A DNA stretch of 64,000 nt. It comes from Methanolinea mesophila. Its GTDB lineage: Archaea > Halobacteriota > Methanomicrobia > Methanomicrobiales > Methanospirillaceae. Both the position numbers and the translations under genes were made by a program. The DNA lies in assembly GCF_017873855.1 (NCBI RefSeq), contig NZ_JAGGKR010000001.1, forward strand, positions 2,299,529 through 2,363,528, given 5' to 3'. Below, in pieces: positions 28,178 through 36,211 of this stretch (positions within the stretch are counted from its first letter, which is position 1; each line of letters opens with the position of its first letter). Below the pieces are notes generated by a model, which saw only the letters and a list, made by a program, of their open reading frames with translations, was not told the origin of the DNA and ran no database searches.

Positions 28178-28713
28178 CAGGAGACCTCCATCAGATCCTC
28201 GTAAATCGGTCCCGAAGGAGTCAGGGTACTTTTCTTCAGGATTATCCGTTCGACCCTGCAGGATCCGAACTCGCGACCCTTCAGCTGCTGGAGGGCCTCA
28301 TCCAGGTCCGGGTGATAGGATTTCACCCGTGCAACGGTGGCATGGGAGGTAAACGCACGGTCCTCGCGGGGGACCCCCAGAGGCAGGAGGACATCTTCGA
28401 TCCGGCGGTGGAGCTCCTCGCTCTCTCCGCCGTCGCGAATGCTGCACCATATGACCCTGGGGCGACGGGGGTTGTTCGCCTGGATGGTCCCCACCTCGAG
28501 GCCGTAGGAGGTGAACCTGATCTTCTTCAGTGCTTCTCTGATCTTGTCTGCGGTAGGTTCGTCCACCTCGCCAATGAACTTCAGGGTGAGATGGATCTGA
28601 TCCGGTTTCACCAGCGTGACCCTCGCCTTTCCCGTCTTCAGCTCGGCCTGGCACTCGCGGATCTTCTCTCTGATCTCCACAGGGAGATCGACTGCCACGA
28701 AAAGTCTCACCAT
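28174..28713 (-). CDS. thpR: RNA 2',3'-cyclic phosphodiesterase
   Basis: 179 residues, the compact 2H phosphoesterase ThpR (formerly 2'-5' RNA ligase LigT). The two catalytic motifs are HLTLKF near residue 44 and HATVARV near 127. The N-terminus VRLFVAVDLPVEI is the usual opening strand. It opens 2',3'-cyclic phosphates to 2'-phosphates. It is the first gene of the thpR-cca pair, fitting a role in tRNA end repair or maturation. Confidence 0.94.
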   Translation of the reverse strand: MVRLFVAVDLPVEIREKIRECQAELKTGKARVTLVKPDQIHLTLKFIGEVDEPTADKIREALKKIRFTSYGLEVGTIQANNPRRPRVIWCSIRDGGESEELHRRIEDVLLPLGVPREDRAFTSHATVARVKSYHPDLDEALQQLKGREFGSCRVERIILKKSTLTPSGPIYEDLMEVSC

Positions 28714-28800
28714 ATTATCGATTCCTTCCCGATCTTTCCGGGAGTCTCAACCACCCACATCCCATCGCCTGCTCCTGCCCTCGTGCACCAAACGCCCTGC

Positions 28801-28808
28801 TTATATAC
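28801..28808 (+). promoter_or_regulatory. TATA box of the redoxin-nrdD operon
   Basis: TTATATAC predicts a transcription start near 28830. This excludes an upstream ATG at 28821 as the redoxin start and leaves a leader of about 55 bases that carries a Shine-Dalgarno sequence. Confidence 0.5.
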
Positions 28809-28886
28809 AATCGCGACCCCATGAACAAAATATTTTTTCACCAATCAGGGATAATGGGTGAAGAAGAGAATTCCCGGGGGAGAGTA

Positions 28887-29156
28887 ATGGATACCACTAC
28901 GCAATTAATTGTTTATACACTGGAATTTTGTCCTAATTGCGAACTGCTCAAGGAATTCCTGTCCGGCAGCGGGATCCCCTATGCCGAACGGGATCTCTCG
29001 TCCGCGGAGTCGCTCACCGAGCTCCGGGTGAACGGGGTCTTTGTGAACGAGGCCCCGGTGCTGCAGAACGACGACCGGTTCCTCACTTCGGAAGACCTGT
29101 TCTCTTCCGGAAAGGTCAGGGAAGACCAGATTAAGAACCTGATCGAGGGAGCCTGA
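28887..29156 (+). CDS. glutaredoxin/NrdH-like redoxin
   Basis: 89 residues from the ATG at 28887, preceded by GGGGGAG. It has a thioredoxin-fold redox site CPNC near residue 14 (LEFCPNCELLK) and the cis-Pro region EAPVLQ. The next gene, nrdD, starts at the very next base after its stop. In Methanosarcina barkeri a NrdH-type redoxin reduces the class III ribonucleotide reductase, so this protein is the likely electron donor for NrdD here. A general glutaredoxin role is the alternative. Confidence 0.88.
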   Translation: MDTTTQLIVYTLEFCPNCELLKEFLSGSGIPYAERDLSSAESLTELRVNGVFVNEAPVLQNDDRFLTSEDLFSSGKVREDQIKNLIEGA

Positions 29157-31340
29157 ATGGCAGCCCGGGAGACCAGGCAGGCAACCCTTGACGGTGTCTT
29201 CGTCTCCCCGATGCCCCCCGTGCGTACCACGGACGGGCATATCGTCGAGTGGGACAGGGAGCGCATCGTCAGGCAGATCGTCGAGGAAACCAGCCTGGTA
29301 AAGACGTTCTACGGGTTCGAGAGCGCCAACGAGGAACTGGCCCAGGAAATCGCCCGCACGGTGGAGCAGCGGATCCAGTCTATGGGGATCCAGGCTCTGA
29401 GCGGCCCCCTTATCCGCGAGATCATGAATATCACCCTGCTCGAGCAGGGAATGGTCCAGTACAGGAATGTCTGCACAAGGGTGGGGACACCGGTCTTCGA
29501 TGCCCACCTCATCGACGTGGGGCGGGGATTCGAGGCCAAAGACAATGCAAACCTGCAGGAGAACGCGGAGACCTCACATAAGAAGAAAGCGGACAAGATC
29601 AGCAAGGAACAGTACCTCCTCCAGCTGCCGCCCCACCTCGCCGATCACCACCTGGCGGGAGACATCCATATCCATGACCTCGAGTATTTCGGGACCAGGC
29701 CGTTCTGTCAGGACTGGGACCTGCGCTACTTCTTCTACTACGGGTTGATGCCCGACGGGAACGGGACCAAGGCGTCGGTGGCCGGCCCCGCGAAGCGGTG
29801 CGAGGTCGCGGTCCTCCACGCGGTGAAAGCGCTCGGAAGCGCCCAGACAAACTTCGCGGGCGGGCAGGGGTACTATAATTTCCTCACGTTCCTCTCCCCG
29901 TTCTTCGAGGGAATGGAGTACGGGGAGATCCGGCAGATGATGCAGATGTTCGTGTACGAGATGACCCAGATGATGGTCGCCCGTGGCGGACAACTGGTAT
30001 TCTCTTCCGTTCAGCTCAGTCCCGGGGTGCCATCGCTTTGGAGGGACAAGCCCTGTGTCTACAAGGGCAAGGTGTGGGACGGGTCTTCCGGACCGAGGAG
30101 GACTTACGGGGAGTTCGAACGAGAAGTCCGCCTGTTATTCAGGGCGATGATTGAGGTGATGATGGAGGGGGACTACTGGGGCAAGCCGTTCAGCTTCCCC
30201 AAACCCGAGATCAGCATCGAGCCGGATTTCTTAAAAGAGGACGAAGAATTCAACAGGAATAACCCCGATCTTCCCACCTACCAGGACCTCTATCTTCTTA
30301 CATTCGAGCTCGCGTCGAAGTTCGGGACGCCGTATTACGATAACCAGATACCCGCATACCGGGGCGCGGGGAAGGGGATCTCCTGTTACCAGTGCTGCGC
30401 CTACCAGTTCTCCGCCCTTGCGGACGAGGACACGCAGTTCGAAGATAAGCTGTTCTTCAGGGACGGGAGGCACTTCTCGATGGGTTCGTGGCAGGTGGTC
30501 TCCCTCAACTGCACAAGGGCGGCGTACGAAGCAGAAGGGGACGATGCCCGGCTTTTTGCCGAGCTTCGCGCACTGATGGACATCTGCGTCGAGGTATTCC
30601 GGATCAAGCGCCGCTGGCTGGAGATCATCCGCGCCAATGGTCGGATGCCGTTCGCGATGCAACGACCGAAAGACCCGGTTTCAGGGGAGCGGGGTTCCAT
30701 CGCGGTCGATCTGGACGGGCTTGTCTACACCATCGGGGTGGTAGGGGTGAACGAGATGGTGCAGCACCACGCCGGCGCCCAGCTGCACGAATCGAAAGAT
30801 GCGTTCAAGCTGGCGGTGAGGGCCATGACCGAGATGGAACTCTACGCCCGCGAACTCTCCGAGCGGCACCACATGACTATCGCACTTGCCAGGACGCCGG
30901 CGGAAACGACGGGACAGCGGTTCGCGGTCTCGGACCTGCTGAACAAGAACTACCGGGACTCTGCAGAGAAGGTGATCAAGGGAGACCTGGAGACGGCGCT
31001 AAAGAGGCTCGGAACCACCCGCGACCTTCCCATCTACTACACGAACGGGACCCACGTGGCACCGGGGGCGAACATCACCCTCGCGAAGAGGATGGAGATC
31101 GAGCACGTCTTTTTCCCCATCGTGGACGGGGGAAACATCTTCCACATCTGGCTCGGCGAATCGAGGCCCGACCCCCGGGGCCTGATGGACATGGCGATGA
31201 AACTCTGCCGGACCACGCAGATCGGATATTTCGCATTCACCCGCGACCTGACGGTTTCTCTTCGCAGGTTCAGGGAATTCCCCTCGGGCGGGGAGAAGGT
31301 CCCGGCATGGATGCCGGGCTCCTCGAAGATACAGGCCTGA
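29157..31340 (+). CDS. nrdD: anaerobic ribonucleoside-triphosphate reductase (class III), lacking C-terminal glycyl-radical region
   Basis: 727 residues. An ATP-cone (about 20-110, EWDRERIVRQIVEETSL) regulates activity. The ten-stranded barrel has cysteines in SCYQCCAYQF near 410 and SLNCTRAAY near 450, and the conserved end region GGNIFHIWLGESRPDP and IGYFAFTRDLTV. The protein then ends after 28 residues (stop at 31338). Family members normally continue here with a four-Cys zinc ribbon and the RxxGY glycyl-radical loop; neither is present in any frame before the T-rich tract. It is either a split or unusual enzyme, or a damaged gene. It makes dNTPs anaerobically if active. Confidence 0.93.
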   Translation: MAARETRQATLDGVFVSPMPPVRTTDGHIVEWDRERIVRQIVEETSLVKTFYGFESANEELAQEIARTVEQRIQSMGIQALSGPLIREIMNITLLEQGMVQYRNVCTRVGTPVFDAHLIDVGRGFEAKDNANLQENAETSHKKKADKISKEQYLLQLPPHLADHHLAGDIHIHDLEYFGTRPFCQDWDLRYFFYYGLMPDGNGTKASVAGPAKRCEVAVLHAVKALGSAQTNFAGGQGYYNFLTFLSPFFEGMEYGEIRQMMQMFVYEMTQMMVARGGQLVFSSVQLSPGVPSLWRDKPCVYKGKVWDGSSGPRRTYGEFEREVRLLFRAMIEVMMEGDYWGKPFSFPKPEISIEPDFLKEDEEFNRNNPDLPTYQDLYLLTFELASKFGTPYYDNQIPAYRGAGKGISCYQCCAYQFSALADEDTQFEDKLFFRDGRHFSMGSWQVVSLNCTRAAYEAEGDDARLFAELRALMDICVEVFRIKRRWLEIIRANGRMPFAMQRPKDPVSGERGSIAVDLDGLVYTIGVVGVNEMVQHHAGAQLHESKDAFKLAVRAMTEMELYARELSERHHMTIALARTPAETTGQRFAVSDLLNKNYRDSAEKVIKGDLETALKRLGTTRDLPIYYTNGTHVAPGANITLAKRMEIEHVFFPIVDGGNIFHIWLGESRPDPRGLMDMAMKLCRTTQIGYFAFTRDLTVSLRRFREFPSGGEKVPAWMPGSSKIQA

Positions 31341-31359
31341 TCTTTTAATTTTTTTTATT
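31341..31359 (+). terminator. T-rich terminator after nrdD
   Basis: TCTTTTAATTTTTTTTATT immediately follows the nrdD stop. Archaeal RNA polymerase terminates at such T tracts without needing a stem. Confidence 0.6.
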
Positions 31360-31478
31360 CCTGCGATTGACATATTTTTTGGCATGGCGAGCCGGGGGCT
31401 TTCCCCGATCGTGGCAACTCCTCGGGAGATATCTCGGAAATAAGGTAATCCTGACTGACATCGCTCAATATTACCACG

Positions 31479-31510
31479 AAAAAAGAGCCTGGACTTCCGA
31501 CAGTCCGGGC
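31479..31510 (-). terminator. stem-loop plus U6 terminator of the heat-shock operon
   Basis: On the minus strand a 9-base-pair stem (31487-31495 with 31502-31510, one T-G pair) with a 6-base loop is followed by six T residues (A run at 31479-31484). It lies 65-95 bases beyond the stop of the Hsp20-like gene and has the form of an intrinsic terminator. Confidence 0.55.
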
Positions 31511-31574
31511 GCATGCAGTCAGGCCGTCGCAGCAGCGGGGCGTAACCCCGGAGCATCAAAGCAAAGCGGACAGG

Positions 31575-32000
31575 TCAGAACTTTGCCTGCCAATCGGCTT
31601 TCGTCGGGCCTTTCTTGAGGATGATATCCATGACCCCGTGACGGACCTGGTAGAAGCTGTGGATGAGGTCCACCGGGCTGTCAAGCTCGATCCCGGTCCG
31701 TTTCTCACCGTGTACGATCTCCACCCGGGTCGGCTTGATATCGGCATATACTGCACTACGAATGCCCGGAGGGATCTCTGCGGTGATGAATACCCGGTCT
31801 TCTGTCTCGATCAGCTCGTAGTGCAGATCTTCGCCGGCACCCTGCACCGGGACGAACTGCTCGGGAAGGTCTCCGGGGGCCCCCGAGATGATGGTGCACC
31901 CGATGAACCTCGCAGAATCTCCTTCGGGCATGTTCCTGATAACATCCTCGACCATTTTTGCCAGGTTTTTTAAGAAATCGTCGTATGGGCTATTCGGCAT
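31575..32000 (-). CDS. Hsp20/alpha-crystallin-like protein
   Basis: 141 residues from the ATG at 32000, inside the end of the regulator gene (11-base overlap). The second half resembles an alpha-crystallin sandwich (YELIETEDRVFITAEIPPGI, then GIELDSPVDL and VMDIILKKG). The N-terminal third is helical, possibly for oligomerisation. Similarity to small heat-shock proteins is weak by eye; coupling to an HSR1-like regulator supports a stress chaperone role, as in Archaeoglobus fulgidus, where HSR1 and hsp20 are in one operon. Confidence 0.7.
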   Translation of the reverse strand: MPNSPYDDFLKNLAKMVEDVIRNMPEGDSARFIGCTIISGAPGDLPEQFVPVQGAGEDLHYELIETEDRVFITAEIPPGIRSAVYADIKPTRVEIVHGEKRTGIELDSPVDLIHSFYQVRHGVMDIILKKGPTKADWQAKF

Positions 32001-32610
32001 GGGCACCACAGAGCCGGAACGTATCTCCTTTCTGCTCGATCAGTCTCTGTTTCTTCAGCATATCAAGCCGCTCTTTGAGGGCGTCCGGGGGGATACTGGT
32101 GACCTCTTCCAGTTCTCCGAGGGTAAGGTCGTAATGGGCCAGGGCGATGGCGAGTTCCGTATCGAGCCCGCCGGAGAAGACGGTTTTCCCAAGCTGGACC
32201 ACCTCCTTGATCTGCGCATCGATGTCCTGGTCCAGATGGAGCAGGTTCGTTGCCACATCGTCCCGTGTAGTGACCAGTTTCTTCAGTTTCAGGAGGGAGA
32301 GCCTCAATCGCAGGGTCTTATCGTCGGCCCGGGAACGGTCGCCGGTCTCCATCCGGTTGAGGCTGACGACGATGTTGATATCATTTGCGAGGAAGTAATA
32401 TTTTCGCCTCCGCTCGTCAAGCCTGAACGAGAGGATCTCCTCCCGTTCCATCATCTGCAGGTGCTCTATCACCGCTTTCGGCGAAAGCATGAGCCTGTCC
32501 GAGATCTCCGTGACAAAACAGGGCTTCTGCCTGAGCAGGTCGATAATCCGCCTTCTGTTCCGATTCCCCAGTATGTCGAGGATACGGGCTACCTCAACAT
32601 GGTCGAGCAT
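31990..32610 (-). CDS. ArsR/HSR1-like winged-helix heat-shock regulator
   Basis: 206 residues. Residues about 5-75 form a winged helix (ILGNRNRRRIIDLLRQKP, then LMLSPKAVIEHLQMM and a wing with RRRKYYFL). A long helical middle (about 95-150) and a second small winged-helix-like tail (LGELEEVTSIPPDALKERL) follow. The architecture, the linked Hsp20-like gene and the palindrome over its own start site resemble the A. fulgidus heat-shock repressor HSR1. I infer an autoregulated repressor; the identity is not proven. Confidence 0.8.
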   Translation of the reverse strand: MLDHVEVARILDILGNRNRRRIIDLLRQKPCFVTEISDRLMLSPKAVIEHLQMMEREEILSFRLDERRRKYYFLANDINIVVSLNRMETGDRSRADDKTLRLRLSLLKLKKLVTTRDDVATNLLHLDQDIDAQIKEVVQLGKTVFSGGLDTELAIALAHYDLTLGELEEVTSIPPDALKERLDMLKKQRLIEQKGDTFRLCGAHAE

Positions 32611-32612
32611 TA

Positions 32613-32627
32613 ATAACTTTATGTTAG
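32613..32627. promoter_or_regulatory. HSR1-type palindromic operator candidate
   Basis: ATAAC-TTTAT-GTTAG on the plus strand (CTAAC-N5-GTTAT on the coding strand) differs by one base from the CTAAC-N5-GTTAG palindrome reported for HSR1 of A. fulgidus. It lies between the TATA box and the start codon, over the predicted transcription start, an ideal position for repression. Confidence 0.6.
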
Positions 32628-32635
32628 TGCTGATA

Positions 32636-32644
32636 ATATTTAAA
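32636..32644 (-). promoter_or_regulatory. TATA box of the HSR1-like operon
   Basis: TTTAAATAT on the minus strand is centred 30 bases before the ATG at 32610, predicting a transcript that begins within a few bases of the start codon. Confidence 0.6.
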
Positions 32645-32740
32645 TCAAACTCAGAAATCGATGGTAATCCATGAGTAGTCCCTGTATAATGTATAGGAAC
32701 ACAGGATTTTGTGAAAAAAACGAAAAAGAAATATTCAGAG

Positions 32741-34207
32741 TTACTCAGTCAACCGGTAATTCGGGGCCTCATCCGTGATCAGGATGTTGTGGGGATGGCT
32801 CTCCGTGTATCCCGCGTGGGTGATGTGGATAAACTTCGTTTTTGAGTGCATCTCCGCGATCCCTTTCGATCCGGTGTACCCCATTGCTGATTTGAGACCT
32901 CCGATCAGCTGGTAGATCACGTCGGAGACCTTGCCCACGTAGGGGGTCACTCCTTCCACGCCCTCGGGCACGTACTTGGTACTGCCGATCTCCTTCTTCT
33001 GGAAGTACCGGTCGCTGGAGACACCACTGCTCATTACACCCAAAGACCCCATTCCCCTGTACTGCTTATAGCGGCGGCCTTTCATGGTGATAACCCTCCC
33101 CGGGGACTCGTCGGTCCCGGCGAAAAGACTCCCGATCATCACCGAGTCGGCGCCTGAAGCGATCGCCTTGGCCACATCCCCGCTATAGCGGATTCCTCCG
33201 TCGGCGATGACCGGGAGGTCGATTTCTTTCGCCATCTCCGCGACATTCGCGATCGCAGTGATCTGGGGGACCCCTACCCCGGCGACGATCCTCGTGGTGC
33301 AGATGGACCCCGGCCCAATCCCCACTTTCAGGGCATCCACGGTCCCCATCAGGGTGGAAGCGGCCTTGGCGGTGGCGATGTTCCCTGCCACCACGTCCGC
33401 CCTTGCACTGGCCTTGATGTCGCGGACCGCTTTCACCACGTTCATGTTGTGACCGTGAGCGCAGTCGACTACCAGTGCGTCGACCCCGGTCTGGTCGAGG
33501 AGCATGGCGCGTTCGAAGTCGAACGGCCCTACCGCGGCCGCTACCCTTAACTTGCCGCACGGGTCCCTGCTCGCATTCGGATACTGTTTCTTCTCCAGGA
33601 TGTCCTGCATGGTGATGATCCCGATAAGACGCCCGTCATGGTCCGCCACCGGGAGCCGCTCCACCTTGTTGGTGTACATGACTTCGAGCGCCTCCTCCAT
33701 GCTGATATCCTCCCCCGCGGTAATCGGTTCGCGGGTCATGATGGCCCGGATGCTCTCCTGCCCCCTCCGGGAGACGATCCCCCTCAAGTCTCTCCGGGAG
33801 ACGATCCCCACGATCTTCCCGTCCTCGAGCACCGGGACGCCCCCGATCTGGTGCTCGTTCATCAGGCGCTCGACCTCGGAGACAAGGGCGTCAGGACCGA
33901 CGGAGAGGACCCTTCTCTCGATGAGCTCCTCCACCTGCTTGACCAGGGTGATCTCCTCCGCCTCCTGCTCGGCGGACATGTTCCTGTGGATAACCCCGAT
34001 GCCGCCTTCCCGTGCAAGGGCCACCGCCATCGAGCCTTCGGTAACCGTATCCATGGCCGAGCTGACCAAGGGGATGTTTATCGGGATATTCCGGGAGAAC
34101 CTCGACCTCGTGTTCGCTTCGTTCGGTTCCACCCAGGACTCCGCAGGCTCGAGGAGGACGTCATCGAATGTCAGCGCAAGCGGTATCTGCAGTTTTTCAA
34201 GATACAT
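32741..34207 (-). CDS. guaB: inosine-5'-monophosphate dehydrogenase
   Basis: 488 residues. It oxidises IMP to XMP with NAD+, the committed step to GMP. N-terminal TFDDVLLEP, a CBS pair near 95-205, the catalytic Cys loop GSICTTR near residue 303 and the flap with [11 protein letters not shown] are all present. Length is standard. It starts 3 bases after mfnB with GAGGT as ribosome-binding site, so the two form an operon. Confidence 0.97.
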   Translation of the reverse strand: MYLEKLQIPLALTFDDVLLEPAESWVEPNEANTRSRFSRNIPINIPLVSSAMDTVTEGSMAVALAREGGIGVIHRNMSAEQEAEEITLVKQVEELIERRVLSVGPDALVSEVERLMNEHQIGGVPVLEDGKIVGIVSRRDLRGIVSRRGQESIRAIMTREPITAGEDISMEEALEVMYTNKVERLPVADHDGRLIGIITMQDILEKKQYPNASRDPCGKLRVAAAVGPFDFERAMLLDQTGVDALVVDCAHGHNMNVVKAVRDIKASARADVVAGNIATAKAASTLMGTVDALKVGIGPGSICTTRIVAGVGVPQITAIANVAEMAKEIDLPVIADGGIRYSGDVAKAIASGADSVMIGSLFAGTDESPGRVITMKGRRYKQYRGMGSLGVMSSGVSSDRYFQKKEIGSTKYVPEGVEGVTPYVGKVSDVIYQLIGGLKSAMGYTGSKGIAEMHSKTKFIHITHAGYTESHPHNILITDEAPNYRLTE

Positions 34208-34210
34208 ACC

Positions 34211-34897
34211 TCACCTTACCTTCGCGATGAGTTCGTGGACGAGCTCCTCCCTGATCGCAGATTCACGGTCCCCGCCACAGACCATTCCCCTGACCCCGAT
34301 GATGGTGGGGTTGACCCGTTTCAAAAGAGGGAGGTCCTCGAACTTCAGGGATCCCGCAAGGGCGGTCATAAGCCCTGCGTCATGGGCCAGCTGGTTAAAT
34401 TCGGAGAGCGCGTCCTCGTTCATAAACTCAAGAGTACTTCTTCCGTCTTTAATCCCGGTGTCCACCATCACCACGTCCGCTCCTTCCCTGGCGGCAAGAG
34501 GGACCATGGCGAACGGGGATATGGAGCCGAGCCTTTCCCAGTCGGAATATGCGGCGATGACAACGTATTTCTCGGGAAATTCGTCTTTTACCGCCCTGAC
34601 CACACCCTGGATGAATTCACCCGCCCTCGCGGCACCGTCGAACATCAGGCCGACCTTGATATAGTCTGCACCCGCACATGCCGCCCCATATGCGGCGAGT
34701 GCGGCCCCCCCGGGCTTGAAATCAAAATCCCCGATGGCAGCGCTCACCGGTTTGGACGAGAGATCCTTGATCGCCCGGATCACCCACGGAAAATTGGCGC
34801 CGAGAGATCCTTCTTTCGGTCGTTTGACATCCACGATATCAGCAGCAAGAGACCGTCTCGCCTCTTCGATATCCCTTGGGCTGACCAGCAATCGCAT
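34211..34897 (-). CDS. mfnB: (5-formylfuran-3-yl)methyl phosphate synthase
   Basis: 228 residues, DUF556 family. MfnB makes 4-(hydroxymethyl)-2-furaldehyde phosphate from two glyceraldehyde-3-phosphates, the furan ring of methanofuran. Visible features are LLVSPRDIEEA, the Lys-bearing VDVKRPKEGSLGAN near residue 24, YIKVGLMF near 78 and DTGIKDGR near 145. It is TIM-barrel-like with normal length. It is upstream of guaB and divergent, across 43 bases, from a HisA-like gene. Confidence 0.95.
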   Translation of the reverse strand: MRLLVSPRDIEEARRSLAADIVDVKRPKEGSLGANFPWVIRAIKDLSSKPVSAAIGDFDFKPGGAALAAYGAACAGADYIKVGLMFDGAARAGEFIQGVVRAVKDEFPEKYVVIAAYSDWERLGSISPFAMVPLAAREGADVVMVDTGIKDGRSTLEFMNEDALSEFNQLAHDAGLMTALAGSLKFEDLPLLKRVNPTIIGVRGMVCGGDRESAIREELVHELIAKVR

Positions 34898-34940
34898 AGG
34901 ATTTAATGATCCTGTAAACTAATAGTGATTACGCTATCTT

Positions 34941-35615
34941 ATGGATTTGATACTGGCAATGGATTTGCTGGGCGGCCTGGTCGTACAGGGGAAAAGCGGA
35001 AACCGCAGCTCCTATACGCCCCTGACCTGGGGACTGGCGCCTTCGGCAGACCCCCCCCGATACCTTGAGTTCATGCGCCCGAAATACCTCTATATCGCCG
35101 ACCTTGATAGCATCGAAGGTCGTATTTTCGATGCCGCGCTGATCAGGTCCTGCGTATCGGGAGTGGAACGGTGCTACCTGGACCGCGGAGTGAGATCCAC
35201 CCGTGACCTGGTGGACATCCAAAACGTCATAAACGTCGTCGGCACGGAGACCGCGGGCGCCGATCTCGCCGTTTACCGGGATCACTTCCTGAGCATCGAC
35301 ATCAGGAACAGCAACGTAATCCCGGGAGGGGGGGACCCGGGAGACCTCCTCCGGAATGCTGCGGATCAGGGATTCCGGGGATGCATCCTCCTCATGATAA
35401 GTTCGGTCGGGACCGGCACCGGTGTAGAGGACCGGAACATGCTCGATCACTACCGCAGTCTTTTTCCAGGCACGCTGCTCTATGGGGGAGGGGTCAGGGC
35501 CCCGCAGGACCTGCAGCGACTGAAAGACGCGGGTTTCGACGGTGCGATCGTCGCAACCGCGGTTCACAAAGGAGCTATTCCGCTTGAATGGCTCCGGAGG
35601 GGGCATCCATGCTGA
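34941..35615 (+). CDS. HisA/HisF-related TIM-barrel protein (COG1411)
   Basis: 224 residues. The HisA-like barrel is recognisable from MDLLGGLVVQG at the N-terminus, ADLDSIEG near residue 53, YLDRGVRS and the C-terminal phosphate loop YGGGVRAPQDL. It is shorter than true HisA, and the histidine-pathway acid pair is not obvious. It starts without a ribosome-binding site and is divergent from mfnB, with tmk overlapping its end. A role in methanofuran or another cofactor is suggested only by position. Confidence 0.83.
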   Translation: MDLILAMDLLGGLVVQGKSGNRSSYTPLTWGLAPSADPPRYLEFMRPKYLYIADLDSIEGRIFDAALIRSCVSGVERCYLDRGVRSTRDLVDIQNVINVVGTETAGADLAVYRDHFLSIDIRNSNVIPGGGDPGDLLRNAADQGFRGCILLMISSVGTGTGVEDRNMLDHYRSLFPGTLLYGGGVRAPQDLQRLKDAGFDGAIVATAVHKGAIPLEWLRRGHPC

Positions 35616-36211
35616 TCACCCTCGAGGGGATCGACGGGAGCGGGAAAAGCTCGTTGATCGAAGGGTTGAAAGAAGACCTCCGGGATCTCTCCCCGGTATT
35701 CACACGGGAACCCGGTTCCACCTGGATCGGGGAACAGGTGCGGAAAGCAGTCGCGCTCCGCATCGACCCGGTGGCCGAAGCCCTTTTGTTTGCCGCAGAC
35801 CACGCCGCCCACCTTGACCAGGTGATTCGTCCTGCGCTCGAGTACGGAGCGCTGGTGATATCAGACCGGTATACCGACAGCAGGTTTGCCTACCAGAGCG
35901 CGACTCTCGAGGGGGTGATCCCCGATCCCCTCCAGTGGCTTCGCGATGTTCACCGTGGATGGAGTATTCGACCGGACCACACGTTCCTGCTGGTCCTCCC
36001 GGTCGAGATCGCGCTCTCCCGTATCGGAGACGGCAGGACCCGGGAACATTTCGAGGACCAGGACTTTCTCGAAAAGGTTCAGGAAAATTATCTCTCGCTT
36101 GCCCGCGAAGAACCCGCCCGGTTCGTAGTCATCGATGCGGAACTGGAAAAAGAAGAGATCCGGGGTCTGATTTCCAGGGCAGTCAGGAACTTTTCCGGAC
36201 CGTCACGATGA
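35609..36211 (+). CDS. tmk: thymidylate kinase
   Basis: 200 residues from the ATG at 35609, which has GGAGGGGG five bases upstream. It phosphorylates dTMP to dTDP. The P-loop GIDGSGKSS is at residues about 7-15, [11 protein letters not shown] near 86 carries the DRY motif, and the LID region is near 140. It overlaps the HisA-like gene by 7 bases, and its 3' end overlaps the convergent valS gene by 29 bases. Confidence 0.95.
   Translation: MLITLEGIDGSGKSSLIEGLKEDLRDLSPVFTREPGSTWIGEQVRKAVALRIDPVAEALLFAADHAAHLDQVIRPALEYGALVISDRYTDSRFAYQSATLEGVIPDPLQWLRDVHRGWSIRPDHTFLLVLPVEIALSRIGDGRTREHFEDQDFLEKVQENYLSLAREEPARFVVIDAELEKEEIRGLISRAVRNFSGPSR

Noticed and set aside
28821-28886. Upstream ATG starts (28821, 28854) for the redoxin
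   Set aside because: 28821 precedes the predicted transcription start; 28854 lacks a ribosome-binding site, whereas 28887 follows GGGGGAG.
34941-35615. True HisA of histidine biosynthesis
   Set aside because: Shorter, only partial phosphate-loop similarity, and no histidine genes nearby; COG1411 fits better.
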